A stretch of DNA of 64,000 nt from Deltaproteobacteria bacterium HGW-Deltaproteobacteria-13 (GCA_002840555.1 PHBJ01000015.1:19609-83608); one strand, 5' to 3'; positions 52,450-61,937 are shown, numbered from the stretch's first letter. Notes: generated by a model from the sequence alone, not told the origin. Numbers and translations are program-made.

Positions 52450-53850
52450 TTATCGATCGGCAGACATTCGGCGATAAGCGTTTAATTTATATTCCCGCAA
52501 AAGTCGCAGTGAAGCACGAACCTGTTCGGGACGCTCTGTAAATTTAGCAAGTTCCTCGGACGTGGCTGTATCAACCCGCATGGCAATATCGGGAAGCTGC
52601 GCAAAATAAGCCTTTCTTTCGGGCTGAACATGCCAGACGATTATGGAAGTCAGGAGAAGTCCGGTAAAAATAATCACGAAGCCCGTAAAAATGGTTCCCT
52701 TCAGCAACAGGTGCGGTTTAACGGGCCGGGTAAGGATGAATATGAATATCCAAACCATCGCCGCAAGCCCAACGATGCTGATGTATGTGTAACGGGACGC
52801 CATACCATAATCTAAACCTAATCCGAATCGGACAATTGTCATGAACCCTAAATAGAAGAATGTCTGCGTAATCAGATAAAACGGCAGATAGGTTTTCTCA
52901 TACATGTGTGATCTGAAAAAGAGAAACAGCGCCAGGGCGTAAAGAAGCACGATGACCAGCCCGAGGATGACCATGAAATGGAATGATAGAAAAGTGCAGG
53001 CAAAGAAGGCGTCGATTCCGACAACACTGGCGCCGAAAGCGGCAAGGAGAAACTGCAATGCGTCGATGGGATCGGCCAAAACCTCCGCAGCGAAAAATGC
53101 GGGCTTTGATGAATAGCTGTAGTCGTTATGACCCAGTTGATACATATAGAGAAACGCGATCACGGCAAGAAAGATAATGATCAGCAGTGCTCGCAGCCAG
53201 AAATCTCTCGTCAGACCGGAACGGCGGGTCAAAAGATAACACAGAAAAGTTGAAGCCAGCACCGGCGCAAAAACGATGTACAGCTTTCCACTGAAAACCA
53301 GAATAGCCAGAACGGTTACTATGAAGGCTGTCGGTAAGTATTGATAGTCACCCTTCAGGAGAAATAACTCAAGACTTAAAAAGCTGGCGATAAAGAACGG
53401 CATCGATGACTGGTAAGCCAATGCATATCCGAAGATCAGCCCTTCCCATTGGATAACATTGAAAATAATCAAGGTCAGAACAAGAAATGTTGCCGCGATA
53501 AACTCCGGCGAACGATCCGGCCCCAGGCTTTTCCTGTACTCCCGGTAAATCAGGAGAACGGAAGCCATGATAAAGAAGGGGATCATCAGAGTAAAAATCC
53601 GGCAATTCAGGGAGAACAACTTGATATTGGCCAGCATCAGGAGATTGTAGCCGAGAAATCTCTGTAAATCCGAGGGCCGCCAGAGATCGGCAAAAGTAAG
53701 TGTTCCTTTTAAGTAGCTCTCAATCGGTCCGCCTTTAATGATATACATATCATCGCGGAAAACCAGGTCCGTGGCGGTAGTCCACACATAGATCAAGATC
53801 AAGGCAAAGGGCAGCAGTAAGGATAGAGAAAAAATGATCTTGGATTTCAT
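52450..53850 (-). CDS. Polytopic GT-C-like membrane protein
   Basis: A 466-residue protein with about eleven hydrophobic spans. The first external loop holds acidic residues in TDLVFRDDMYIIKGG, the hallmark of GT-C glycosyltransferases, which use polyprenyl-phosphate sugars. No further catalytic motif can be read by eye. The C-terminal end is a short soluble part (FTERPEQVRASLRLLREY). A near-perfect promoter lies at 53901-53929. It sits among other GT-C-like and radical SAM genes and probably takes part in surface glycan or glycolipid assembly. Confidence 0.65.
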   Translation of the reverse strand: MKSKIIFSLSLLLPFALILIYVWTTATDLVFRDDMYIIKGGPIESYLKGTLTFADLWRPSDLQRFLGYNLLMLANIKLFSLNCRIFTLMIPFFIMASVLLIYREYRKSLGPDRSPEFIAATFLVLTLIIFNVIQWEGLIFGYALAYQSSMPFFIASFLSLELFLLKGDYQYLPTAFIVTVLAILVFSGKLYIVFAPVLASTFLCYLLTRRSGLTRDFWLRALLIIIFLAVIAFLYMYQLGHNDYSYSSKPAFFAAEVLADPIDALQFLLAAFGASVVGIDAFFACTFLSFHFMVILGLVIVLLYALALFLFFRSHMYEKTYLPFYLITQTFFYLGFMTIVRFGLGLDYGMASRYTYISIVGLAAMVWIFIFILTRPVKPHLLLKGTIFTGFVIIFTGLLLTSIIVWHVQPERKAYFAQLPDIAMRVDTATSEELAKFTERPEQVRASLRLLREYKLNAYRRMSADR

Positions 53851-53900
53851 AGGCGTTTTTTCTTTAATTCTTTGATAAGATATTGTTTGTTCACAGCCGA

Positions 53901-53929
53901 ACTATAAGAAACCGGGTCTTGTCTGTCAA
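53901..53929 (-). promoter_or_regulatory. Strong promoter of the GT-C-like gene at 53850
   Basis: Leftward TTGACA (53924-53929), a 17-base spacer and TATAGT (53901-53906). AATATTG precedes the -35 box, as it does at 50635. Confidence 0.75.
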
Positions 53930-53992
53930 TACAATATTGCCGCCGCAGATAGCGCAGATTGGCGGGTGAAGAACAGTGCGTTCGAATCTTAT

Positions 53993-55927
53993 TTAGTGCG
54001 GTAATTTTACAAAGGCGGGGTCAGCGACAGCGCCCAGCGTCTGCGCGATTTGAACATTTCGCCTTGCTTCGGCAGCCCGCCCCAATTGATGATAAACGGC
54101 AGCTCTGTTCATATAGTATAAAGGATTGCCGCCATTGAGCAGAATAGCTCTGTTGAAATCATCCAGGGCTGAGTTAAAATCACCCGAACGCAGATAACAG
54201 ACGCCTCTGTTGTTGAGGATATCCGGATTCGCCGGATCGTACTGATGACTGAGATTGAAATCACGGATGGCATTGCTGTATTCACATAGTTGCATATAGG
54301 CTAATGCTCTTTTTACATAATTGCTGACGTTGAGCGGATTCAGTTTGATGGCCAGGTTAAAGTCCATCAGGGCTTTTTCGTAGGATCCGGCCTGGGAATA
54401 AATGACTCCCCTGTTGCTCAAAACGTCCGACATGGGCGGATTTAAAACATCTCCGCTGGCATCGAAAGGAGGCAGAAGATCGATATAACGATTGTAATCC
54501 CGAAGAGCTTTTTCCGTATCGTTGGCTTCAAGATATATAAGGCTTCTGTTCATGTAGGCGCGGGGAAAGGTCGGATTAATCTCGATCGCCGTGCTGACGT
54601 CTTCAAGGGCTTTGCCGGATTGGTTATTTTTGTACCAATAGTGTCCTCTGTTGAGATAGGCTACCGTAATATGGCGGGGATATTTCTCAATGACGTATGT
54701 CCAAAGGGTTTCACTGTTTTTCCATACCGGAATATATTTTATCGTCATTACGCCGTATGAGATCAGCAGAGCGGCGGCAAGAAATACCATCGGTGCGCGG
54801 AAAGACGGCGCCCTTTCTGATAACTGCTGCATGCTCATGGCCATCACGAAGAAAAGACCCATATAGGAAACATAGGTGTAATGGTCAAGAAGGTAAGCCG
54901 TTTCATTCATCAAAAAAGGCATGAGGAGAAAAAAGATGTTAAAGGTAAAAAAAAGCAGACCGAAAGTAAGGAACCTACGCTTACGCCAGGAGACCAGAGC
55001 AATCACGAAAATGCAAACCGCCATCGCTCCGCCAATCCAGTGCTCCGGCCGGAGGGACGCGGGCATCGGATATAAAGGTGACATTTCATAGGGGATAATG
55101 GATTTCAGAATATATACGGTGTAAGCGTACCCCCCCAGGATCATCTGCTCAAAACGGTTGAAGACATAGATAATAGTTTTTTTATCCGCAGCAGCGTAAA
55201 CACTTTTTACGAAAAAGGTTATGGTCAAAAGGGCGGTCATCAAAGACATCGCCAAAAATATTACTTTTTCCAGGACAACTTTCAGAGTAATCTTTCTTTT
55301 GAAATACCAATCCAGTAAAATCAGCATGAAAGGCAGCGCCACCGCCTGACCCTTGGAAAGCAGCGCAAGCATAAAGAAGAGAAAAGTTAAGGCCAGTTGT
55401 CCGTTTTTCTCACAAGCAATGTAACGGATATAGGCAAGTAACGCCGCCAGATAAAAGAGAGCGTAGAGCACGTCCTTCCGTTCCGTGATCCAAGCCACGG
55501 ATTCCACCCGCAGGGGATGAATGCCGAAAAGCAACGCTCCAAAACCGCTCCACCATATCGAGAGGCCTAATTTACGAAAAAAAAACCAGATCAGCGCCGT
55601 ACATAGAAGATGCAGAAGAAGATTATCGAAGTGATAGAGAAACGGCCTGTCCTTAACCAGTTTCCATTCCAGGGCGAAGGAGGAAATGACCAGAGGGTTA
55701 AAGGTGTTGTATTCAGCGGGTTTGGTGAAAATATCTTTGAACCTTGCTCCGCTGACCATGGGATTTTCATACACTAATAAATTGTCATCCCAATTGGTCC
55801 AATCCAGTTTCAGGCTGCCGGAAAATATAACAGCCGTAATGATCAGCACCAAAAATAACACAAGGCCATTGTGTTTTCCCGTAAACAGGCTTCCCCCTTT
55901 TTCTCCGGCAAGAACTTCGTTTTTCAC
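53993..55927 (-). CDS. TMTC-like membrane protein with C-terminal TPR repeats (paralogue)
   Basis: A 644-residue protein with the same plan as the one at 38427-40352. About ten membrane spans with LDWTNWDDNLLVYENPMVSG in the first external loop and HPLRVESVAWITERKDVLYA are followed by about six TPR units, for example AYMNRSLIYLEANDTEKALR and SNRGVIYSQAGSYEKALMD. A glycosyltransferase role on secreted proteins is inferred from TMTC proteins. The only in-frame start near the N-terminus is a GTG at 55927, which lies where the promoter at 55934-55962 should start transcription, so the mRNA may be leaderless. Confidence 0.78.
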   Translation of the reverse strand: MKNEVLAGEKGGSLFTGKHNGLVLFLVLIITAVIFSGSLKLDWTNWDDNLLVYENPMVSGARFKDIFTKPAEYNTFNPLVISSFALEWKLVKDRPFLYHFDNLLLHLLCTALIWFFFRKLGLSIWWSGFGALLFGIHPLRVESVAWITERKDVLYALFYLAALLAYIRYIACEKNGQLALTFLFFMLALLSKGQAVALPFMLILLDWYFKRKITLKVVLEKVIFLAMSLMTALLTITFFVKSVYAAADKKTIIYVFNRFEQMILGGYAYTVYILKSIIPYEMSPLYPMPASLRPEHWIGGAMAVCIFVIALVSWRKRRFLTFGLLFFTFNIFFLLMPFLMNETAYLLDHYTYVSYMGLFFVMAMSMQQLSERAPSFRAPMVFLAAALLISYGVMTIKYIPVWKNSETLWTYVIEKYPRHITVAYLNRGHYWYKNNQSGKALEDVSTAIEINPTFPRAYMNRSLIYLEANDTEKALRDYNRYIDLLPPFDASGDVLNPPMSDVLSNRGVIYSQAGSYEKALMDFNLAIKLNPLNVSNYVKRALAYMQLCEYSNAIRDFNLSHQYDPANPDILNNRGVCYLRSGDFNSALDDFNRAILLNGGNPLYYMNRAAVYHQLGRAAEARRNVQIAQTLGAVADPAFVKLPH

Positions 55928-55933
55928 CGTAAA

Positions 55934-55962
55934 AGTATATGAAGAATGATCTTATGTGTCAA
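55934..55962 (-). promoter_or_regulatory. Near-consensus promoter, leaderless arrangement
   Basis: Leftward TTGACA (55957-55962), a 17-base spacer and TATACT (55934-55939). Transcription should begin about six to seven bases downstream, at the GTG start codon (55925-55927). Confidence 0.75.
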
Positions 55963-56041
55963 AGGAATATTTACCGGAAAATATGCGGATGTTATTGAAA
56001 ATTATCGAAAGATTTATCTGCGCGGCGGACAATCCGTATGA

Positions 56042-57667
56042 TCAGTTATCACCGGCATGTTGTGTTGGCGCATAAATGAATAAACACCCCCCGCCCAGCC
56101 ACGGTATTTCATCCGGCCAGATCTTTTTAAAAATTTTCGTATAGCCGGGCAAGTCCAATGGCTTGTAAGACAGGATGACTGCCTTATGCTCATCTATTAA
56201 TTTTGCCTGTTTGACGGGATCATCCAGCCAGGGAAAATTTACCGCCGCAATCTGTATGCGGGGCAGATCATTCATAATCAACGCTACGCAATCCCGTGTA
56301 TAATTAATAATGTAACATGACTTCTTGTAAGGTTCGATAGCGTCAAAAGCTTCCTGATAGAAATTATTGTATTCCGGAGTTAAAATTTTATTTTTAAATA
56401 TTCCGATTGTATGATTGGTCACTCCACTGTGCAGCAGAACGTCCATTCTCCAGGGATAATAAGATGACGAGGTTACTTTAAAAAAAAGACTGGACGACAA
56501 AAATAAGAATAACAGAACCATCAAAAAGGTCATAAAATATTTTAACGGTCTTCCCGCCTTGATGAAAATATTATAGAAAACAAGCACGCACAATCCGACG
56601 CCCAGGGACGCGCCGTTAACCAGCCTGAATGTTTCATAGACGTGTACGGAATTTAAATATCCGAAAATAGTGACCAGGCATACCGCCATGATTTCATAGC
56701 GGGCATACGCGGATTGTACGACGCTGCCGGATATTCTTCTGACGGCTTCCCTGACTATGATAAACAGACAGACGATCAGTATTAACGTGAAAAGCCTGCC
56801 CCGGAAGTCGGAAGCGGAACTGGGCACAACTTGAAATATGGAAGCCAGAAAATTAAGATAAGTTTCAACACTGCCGACTCTTCCCATGATGTTGATCAGC
56901 ATCTTATTCTGATAAAGGAAATCATCAAGCGCGGAATTCATGACGAGATACATAACAAACAATGCTAAAGGAATAAAAAAACCGCAACTCACTATCCCGA
57001 TTTTTTTTATCACTCCTTTTCTCTCGCCCGCAGCGGTAAAGAAGTCCCAACACAGCAGAATTATAAATGGCGGAAGAATCGCGATGACCGAAGAATATCG
57101 GGAAAGCACCGACAGACACAAGAAAAAGCCCGCCGCAAAACCATTATAATGATTTTGTGAATATCGCATAAAAAAAATCAACGCCAGCAGTTGGAAAGTA
57201 TAAGCAAAGTAATTAGGAAAGGGATAAATAATGTAAGGATGAATTAAAAAGATTAACAGCACAGAAATAAAAGCGAGGTGTTTTTGCATGAATCTGAGGA
57301 AAACACGAAAAGAAAGGAACAACGTCAGGGAATAAAACATCCCCGTAATAATTCCCACGCTCATTAATTTTTCGCCAAACAGGATTAACGCGACACTCTG
57401 AATCCAGACCTGGATATATCCATAGAATATCAGCACCTCGGAATGAGGTATCGCTCCTCTTTTTAAATCCAATGCGGCAATGTACTGCCAGCCCCAATGT
57501 AAATTATCAATATTAACGATGGATTCAATTAAGCTGCAGCCGAAGCTGGCCAGACAGATAAATATAACCAGCAGATCAAACACCCGGCCTCCACCGAAAA
57601 AGCGATAAACGCTTTGAGGATATCCTGCCCGGGATGATTTTTCAGATGGTAATTCCGGCAAACCCAT
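56042..57667 (-). CDS. Large GT-C-like membrane protein
   Basis: A 541-residue protein with about twelve hydrophobic spans and a C-terminal soluble part of about 120 residues (YYPWRMDVLLHSGVTNHTIG). The first external loop contains NIDNLHWGWQYIAALDLKRG. The overall plan is that of dolichyl-phosphate-mannose-type glycosyltransferases, though no residue can be proven catalytic. It stands alone between the TMTC-like gene and a divergent methyltransferase. Its promoter is not clear. Confidence 0.6.
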   Translation of the reverse strand: MGLPELPSEKSSRAGYPQSVYRFFGGGRVFDLLVIFICLASFGCSLIESIVNIDNLHWGWQYIAALDLKRGAIPHSEVLIFYGYIQVWIQSVALILFGEKLMSVGIITGMFYSLTLFLSFRVFLRFMQKHLAFISVLLIFLIHPYIIYPFPNYFAYTFQLLALIFFMRYSQNHYNGFAAGFFLCLSVLSRYSSVIAILPPFIILLCWDFFTAAGERKGVIKKIGIVSCGFFIPLALFVMYLVMNSALDDFLYQNKMLINIMGRVGSVETYLNFLASIFQVVPSSASDFRGRLFTLILIVCLFIIVREAVRRISGSVVQSAYARYEIMAVCLVTIFGYLNSVHVYETFRLVNGASLGVGLCVLVFYNIFIKAGRPLKYFMTFLMVLLFLFLSSSLFFKVTSSSYYPWRMDVLLHSGVTNHTIGIFKNKILTPEYNNFYQEAFDAIEPYKKSCYIINYTRDCVALIMNDLPRIQIAAVNFPWLDDPVKQAKLIDEHKAVILSYKPLDLPGYTKIFKKIWPDEIPWLGGGCLFIYAPTQHAGDN

Positions 57668-57864
57668 AGATTTTTTTATTAATCCTTTTTAAAAATCTTT
57701 CACCGCAGCCGTCAACATTATTGTTTTCGGGCAAAGCTCATCTATTAGAGCTTGACAAAAGACCTTATTTTGTGGCTGCTTGGCGATACACTGTGAAAAA
57801 TGAATTATTTAGTTTTTTGATAACTAATGCAACATTTTTTTCTGAGATATTTTTAAATCAGTAA

Positions 57865-57892
57865 TTGCATTGCATATTCGTTCCAGTATAAT
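57865..57892 (+). promoter_or_regulatory. Promoter of the methyltransferase gene at 57929
   Basis: TTGCAT (57865-57870), a 16-base spacer and a perfect TATAAT (57887-57892). Transcription would begin near 57899, about 15 bases before the GGAGG ribosome site at 57914. Confidence 0.65.
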
Positions 57893-57928
57893 GTCATCCG
57901 AATGCTTGCCGACGGAGGCTGAAATAAA

Positions 57929-58657
57929 ATTCAAAAGACGATAGCCGATCAGGACAAAATTAAATATTCATTATTATTATTATCAGAGCGCTATAACTAT
58001 AACCATTGGATATATGACAATATTCAACATTTTATAGGATGTAATATTCTGGAAGTCGGCGCCGGAATCGGGAATATTACCGATTTCATTATTTTCAGGA
58101 AAAACTTAACGGTTATTGACATTGATCAATATTACGTAAATTATTTAAATGCCAAATATTCATTCCGCGATAAATCAAATTTCAGCGCTCTGAATGTTGA
58201 CATTCAGGATATTCAATCATCCTCTCTTGCGGAAAAGACATTTGACACTATTATTTGCCTGAACATTCTTGAACATTTAAAAAACGACAGGGCGGCGGTG
58301 GAAAATATGAGCGCCCTTCTGCAGCCGGGAGGCATGTTAATAATTCTTGTCCCCGCTTTGAAAAAAATTTACGGGTCCATGGACATCTCTTTCGAACATT
58401 ACCGCCGCTATGAGAAAAAAGAATTAAAATCGCTTATCCAGGGACACAATCTGGAGATACTGAATTTTTATTATATGAATTTCCTGGGTTTATTGGGCTG
58501 GTTTTTCAACGGCCGGATATTAAATAAAAAGGACCTGCCGGAAAATCAGACAAAATTATTCGACAAGTTGGTGCCTTTTCTGAGACTTGCGGAAAAAATA
58601 ATCAGACCGCCCTTAGGACAGTCACTCATTCTTATTGCTCAAAAGAAAGCAAAATAG
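57929..58657 (+). CDS. SAM-dependent methyltransferase with probable ATT start
   Basis: A class I methyltransferase of 242 residues. ILEVGAGIGNIT is the SAM motif, TVIDIDQYY the acidic loop and ICLNILEHLKND the family's LEHL motif; the C-terminal half (YRRYEKKELKSLI, FLGLLGWFFNGRIL) continues the fold. The shorter frame from 58298 lacks the SAM motif and is clearly truncated. Upstream in frame there is no ATG, GTG or TTG: only ATT at 57929 sits behind GGAGG (57914-57918) and a good promoter before the next upstream stop. ATT starts are rare but known (infC). It is followed by the radical SAM gene. Confidence 0.8.
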   Translation: MQKTIADQDKIKYSLLLLSERYNYNHWIYDNIQHFIGCNILEVGAGIGNITDFIIFRKNLTVIDIDQYYVNYLNAKYSFRDKSNFSALNVDIQDIQSSSLAEKTFDTIICLNILEHLKNDRAAVENMSALLQPGGMLIILVPALKKIYGSMDISFEHYRRYEKKELKSLIQGHNLEILNFYYMNFLGLLGWFFNGRILNKKDLPENQTKLFDKLVPFLRLAEKIIRPPLGQSLILIAQKKAK

Positions 58658-58689
58658 AAAAATAAATTTGAGTTTCTAAAACAAAATCG

Positions 58690-60096
58690 ATGAACTTTAT
58701 TTTTATTAATCCGCCGCGCGAAATTAAAAGCAGCAATATATGGAACATTATCAATTCCGAAAACCCTCCTTTGGGCATAGCCCTGCTGGCGGCAATATGG
58801 GATCAGCAGGGACATACTTCGCAAATCATAGACGCGGCAACCCTGCGGCTGAGCATCCAAGAAATTATTACCGGGATCAGTCCCGCTGCGGACTTTGTAG
58901 GCATTACATCGACTACTCCGGGAATATCCAGCGCCGGAATGATCGCGCGGGCGATCCGCGAAAAATTACCTCGTATGAAAATAATAATGGGCGGTGTTCA
59001 TCCCACGGTATTTCATGAAGAACTTGTCCGGGATAATATTTGCGATATGGTTGTCAGAAATGAAGGCGAGATCCCGATTACGGAACTGGCCAAAGGCACG
59101 CCCTTAAATCTCATCCCCAATCTCACCTGGCGGAATTCACAAAACGAAGTCATCATCAATCCTGATTCCTCAAAACCTGTGGATCTGGATAGCTTGCCTT
59201 TTCCCGCCTATCACAAACTGCCGATGCATTTATATCATTCCGCATTGGGTGCGGTAAAAAAGAAACCGTCCATCGGCATGATAACTTCCCGAGGCTGTCC
59301 CGGAAAATGCACATTTTGTTTTTCGGCAATGTTCGGTTCACAAATAAGATTGATGTCTCCGGCAAGAATTATAGACCATATTGAGCATCTACAGAAGAAC
59401 TACAACATCAGGGAAATATCCTTCTACGACGACACTTTTACGGTCAGCCGCAAGAATGTCGCTCAATTGTGTCATTTAATCCTGTCGAAAAAAATCAAAC
59501 TGAGCTGGTCATGTTTTGCCCGCGTGGATACCGTCACACCGGAGTTGTTGCTGTTAATGAAAAAAGCCGGATGCCATCAAATAATGTACGGCTTTGAAAC
59601 CACAGACGAAAACATTTTAAAGAATATTAATAAGAGAACCGATTTAGACCAATTTCATAAAGTTCTGAACTGGACAAGGGCGGCGAAAATTAATATCCGC
59701 GGGGCCTTTATGCTGGGGAATCCCGGAGAAACAATAGCCAGTATGGCAAGAACGATTGATTATGCAAAACATGCGGGAATTCAACTCGCTGTTTTCAATA
59801 TTACGACCCCTTATCCCGGAACGGAAATGTATAAAGAATTTTCCGGTAAAAATTTAATCCTGCATCGGAACTGGGATTTGTATAATCTGGCCCAGCCGGT
59901 CTTAAAACTGGACACCGTATCCAGTGAAGCCGTCCAGCAATATTATTATAAAAGTTACCGCGATTTTTATCTTCGTCCCGCTTTTATTCTTAGATATATT
60001 CTTGCCATACGCACTTTTCCGGAATTTCTAACGTATACTGAAGCGGCTTTAAAAATGATAAATCTGTTATTCAGAAATATTTTTCAAAAAAAGTGA
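58690..60096 (+). CDS. Cobalamin-binding-domain radical SAM enzyme
   Basis: A 468-residue enzyme. The N-terminal domain (INPPREIKSSN, PPLGIALLAAIWDQQGHTSQ, VGITSTTPGIS, IIMGGVHPTVFHEE) is the B12-binding-like fold without an obvious DxHxxG. The radical SAM cluster site is SRGCPGKCTFC (Cys-x3-Cys-x2-Cys), then SFYDDTFTVSRKN and FETTDENILKNI. It is related to the gene at 50867. It follows the methyltransferase by 32 bases and probably shares its promoter. Substrate unknown; lipid or glycan modification is likely. Confidence 0.84.
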   Translation: MNFIFINPPREIKSSNIWNIINSENPPLGIALLAAIWDQQGHTSQIIDAATLRLSIQEIITGISPAADFVGITSTTPGISSAGMIARAIREKLPRMKIIMGGVHPTVFHEELVRDNICDMVVRNEGEIPITELAKGTPLNLIPNLTWRNSQNEVIINPDSSKPVDLDSLPFPAYHKLPMHLYHSALGAVKKKPSIGMITSRGCPGKCTFCFSAMFGSQIRLMSPARIIDHIEHLQKNYNIREISFYDDTFTVSRKNVAQLCHLILSKKIKLSWSCFARVDTVTPELLLLMKKAGCHQIMYGFETTDENILKNINKRTDLDQFHKVLNWTRAAKINIRGAFMLGNPGETIASMARTIDYAKHAGIQLAVFNITTPYPGTEMYKEFSGKNLILHRNWDLYNLAQPVLKLDTVSSEAVQQYYYKSYRDFYLRPAFILRYILAIRTFPEFLTYTEAALKMINLLFRNIFQKK

Positions 60097-60098
60097 TT

Positions 60099-61427
60099 TC
60101 ACAGCATTAATTCGGCAATTTTTTCTTTCTTCAGCAAAGCTGTCAGAACCGCCAAAAATGAAGCTGCAATCTGGATGATAAACGGATACGCCGGGATTAA
60201 ACAGCGGTCTATATCATCCAGCCCTCCGATTAATATTGAAAAAAATTGCCCCAGCACAAATAAGATACAAAATGACTGCGCCCATGCTATTTTTTTGTAT
60301 TTTACGAACGCAACGATAATAATCACTGACTGTAATACAAATAAAATAAACAGATTCCCGTATGCTGAAATAATATCCACTGCTCGGTTCATCATGTATC
60401 GGAAATAAATCATTGTGCATTGAGATTTCTTTAAAAACTGACTAACCCTGGCAGGTGAATAATGCACGGTGTTGGGTATACTTAAACAAAAAAGTATATC
60501 ATCCGTCGGCGGCAGATATTGAGGAAATTTTTTATAATATTTTAAATAATTATCCAGGGAATAATTGTTTAAAATAAAAGGCGCCGTATAATAACCTTTA
60601 TGTCTTGTGGCGTCGATGATGGCTATGAATTCCTCATCTCCACCCTGCCTGTAGGCGCCGCTGGCGCTAATATGAGCCAACGAATTGATTACATAAATGT
60701 TGCTCAAAGCAAATTGTCCGTTATGCCTGTTATTCATTTCGCAATAGCCAAAAACTCCTGCAACGGAAATAAAAAAACCAAACAATCCCCAATAGAGTAT
60801 TTTTCTCTCTTCCCGAAAAAGAACAAATCGAAAGATGATAAAGACCAAAACCACACATAGCAGAATTAGATAAGTCGGTTTCAGCATGACCAAAACAAAA
60901 GGGAACAGGCCCATGGATACGGCGATATATTTTTTCGGTTTCTCAAGATATTTTACAAGGATGAATAACATCAACGTGGATCCGGCAAAACACAGACTTT
61001 CCGGATTAAGATAAACGTTCTGAATGAGAATAGGATGCCAGCAGCCGTAAAAAATAGTTGCGATAATAATCAGGTATTTATTTTTGATGATATTCTTAGA
61101 AACGAAATAAAAAGGTATTATGGACAAAAATGATATTATCTGCTGAAAAAGAATAAGATTTTGCACCAGATGATCTTTTGATATATATTCGAAAAACTTC
61201 AATACATATGGATACAGTGGCGTTCGGTATAAATCTACAATGCCTCTGAATAGATCAACAGTGGCAAAGTACGACACGCTGTCCGAATTGTACAAAACCA
61301 TCCCCGGATGCAAAATACCGAAATAAAATAACCGGTAAAAAAGGCAAACGACAAGAATTACGCCTAAAAAGACATGATCAGGAATTGAGTTGATTTTATT
61401 CTGAAACCGATTATTTTGTTTCATCAT
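60099..61427 (-). CDS. GT-C-like membrane protein (PMT_2 type)
   Basis: A 442-residue protein with about eleven hydrophobic spans. The external loop after the first span reads NSDSVSYFATVDLFRGIVDL and YRTPLYPYVLKFF, which matches bacterial PMT_2/ArnT-like glycosyltransferases; the acidic residue in SDS may be catalytic. Lipid-linked sugar transfer to an envelope acceptor is inferred. Its stop lies two bases from that of the convergent radical SAM gene, so their 3' ends meet. The promoter at 61517-61545 is good. Confidence 0.65.
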   Translation of the reverse strand: MMKQNNRFQNKINSIPDHVFLGVILVVCLFYRLFYFGILHPGMVLYNSDSVSYFATVDLFRGIVDLYRTPLYPYVLKFFEYISKDHLVQNLILFQQIISFLSIIPFYFVSKNIIKNKYLIIIATIFYGCWHPILIQNVYLNPESLCFAGSTLMLFILVKYLEKPKKYIAVSMGLFPFVLVMLKPTYLILLCVVLVFIIFRFVLFREERKILYWGLFGFFISVAGVFGYCEMNNRHNGQFALSNIYVINSLAHISASGAYRQGGDEEFIAIIDATRHKGYYTAPFILNNYSLDNYLKYYKKFPQYLPPTDDILFCLSIPNTVHYSPARVSQFLKKSQCTMIYFRYMMNRAVDIISAYGNLFILFVLQSVIIIVAFVKYKKIAWAQSFCILFVLGQFFSILIGGLDDIDRCLIPAYPFIIQIAASFLAVLTALLKKEKIAELML

Positions 61428-61516
61428 GATGTATTCCGTGTTGAGATTTGAATATCTATTTTTTTACCAACGATTGCAATATATTTTTAATGGATAGCGG
61501 CATTACCGCCTCCATG

Positions 61517-61545
61517 AGTATACCGGGAATAAAGATATAATACAA
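61517..61545 (-). promoter_or_regulatory. Promoter of the GT-C-like gene at 61427
   Basis: Leftward TTGTAT (61540-61545), a 17-base spacer and TATACT (61517-61522); about 85 bases of leader follow. Confidence 0.6.
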
Positions 61546-61852
61546 TTAATAACAATATCAATAACTTAATTCGCCGGAACAAGTGTTACTTGTCCTGCCC
61601 CAGCAGGAAAAATTACCGGTTGATATAAACAATCAAAATTATAAGACAATCTGCATTAAAATCTTGACTTTGCCCCTTAAGGTAAGCTACATGTGAACAA
61701 CTTTTTAAAGCAGATGTTCTTTGTAGTATGTATTGATGTGAACCCGACAGAATCAAGGTTTAGAAGCAAACCGCATATTTCTTTATTGTGTATCACTTCC
61801 TGAAACTTTTATAATCTTTAATTTCTGTAATTCAATTATTCAATTCATCAAT

Positions 61853-61902
61853 TCCAATGCGCTTCTCTGGGCACTCGCCGGAGTGTGTTTTTTAGCATTG
61901 GA
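61853..61902 (+). promoter_or_regulatory. Structured 5' leader of the secreted protein gene
   Basis: TCCAATGC (61853-61860) pairs with GCATTGGA (61895-61902); inside, CACTC-gccg-GAGTG (61872-61885) is followed by TGTTTTTT, which could act as a terminator. Two alternative folds are possible. It does not match any riboswitch class I know. Confidence 0.4.
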
Positions 61903-61937
61903 AGTTAAAAGATAAACCCGTTTAATATGGAGAGAAC

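Larger units (their letters stand above)
61428..61937. other. Intergenic region with two promoters and a structured leader
   Basis: About 510 bases without a gene. It contains the leftward promoter at 61517-61545, a GGAACAAGT/ACTTGTCC inverted repeat near 61577-61597, and the rightward hairpin leader at 61853-61902. TATAAT at 61810-61815 is a possible -10 box for the next gene. Confidence 0.5.

Noticed and set aside
58298..58657. 119-residue gene starting at GTG 58298
   Set aside because: It would lack the SAM-binding motif; the frame is open upstream to 57929 with matching methyltransferase motifs, a ribosome site and a promoter.
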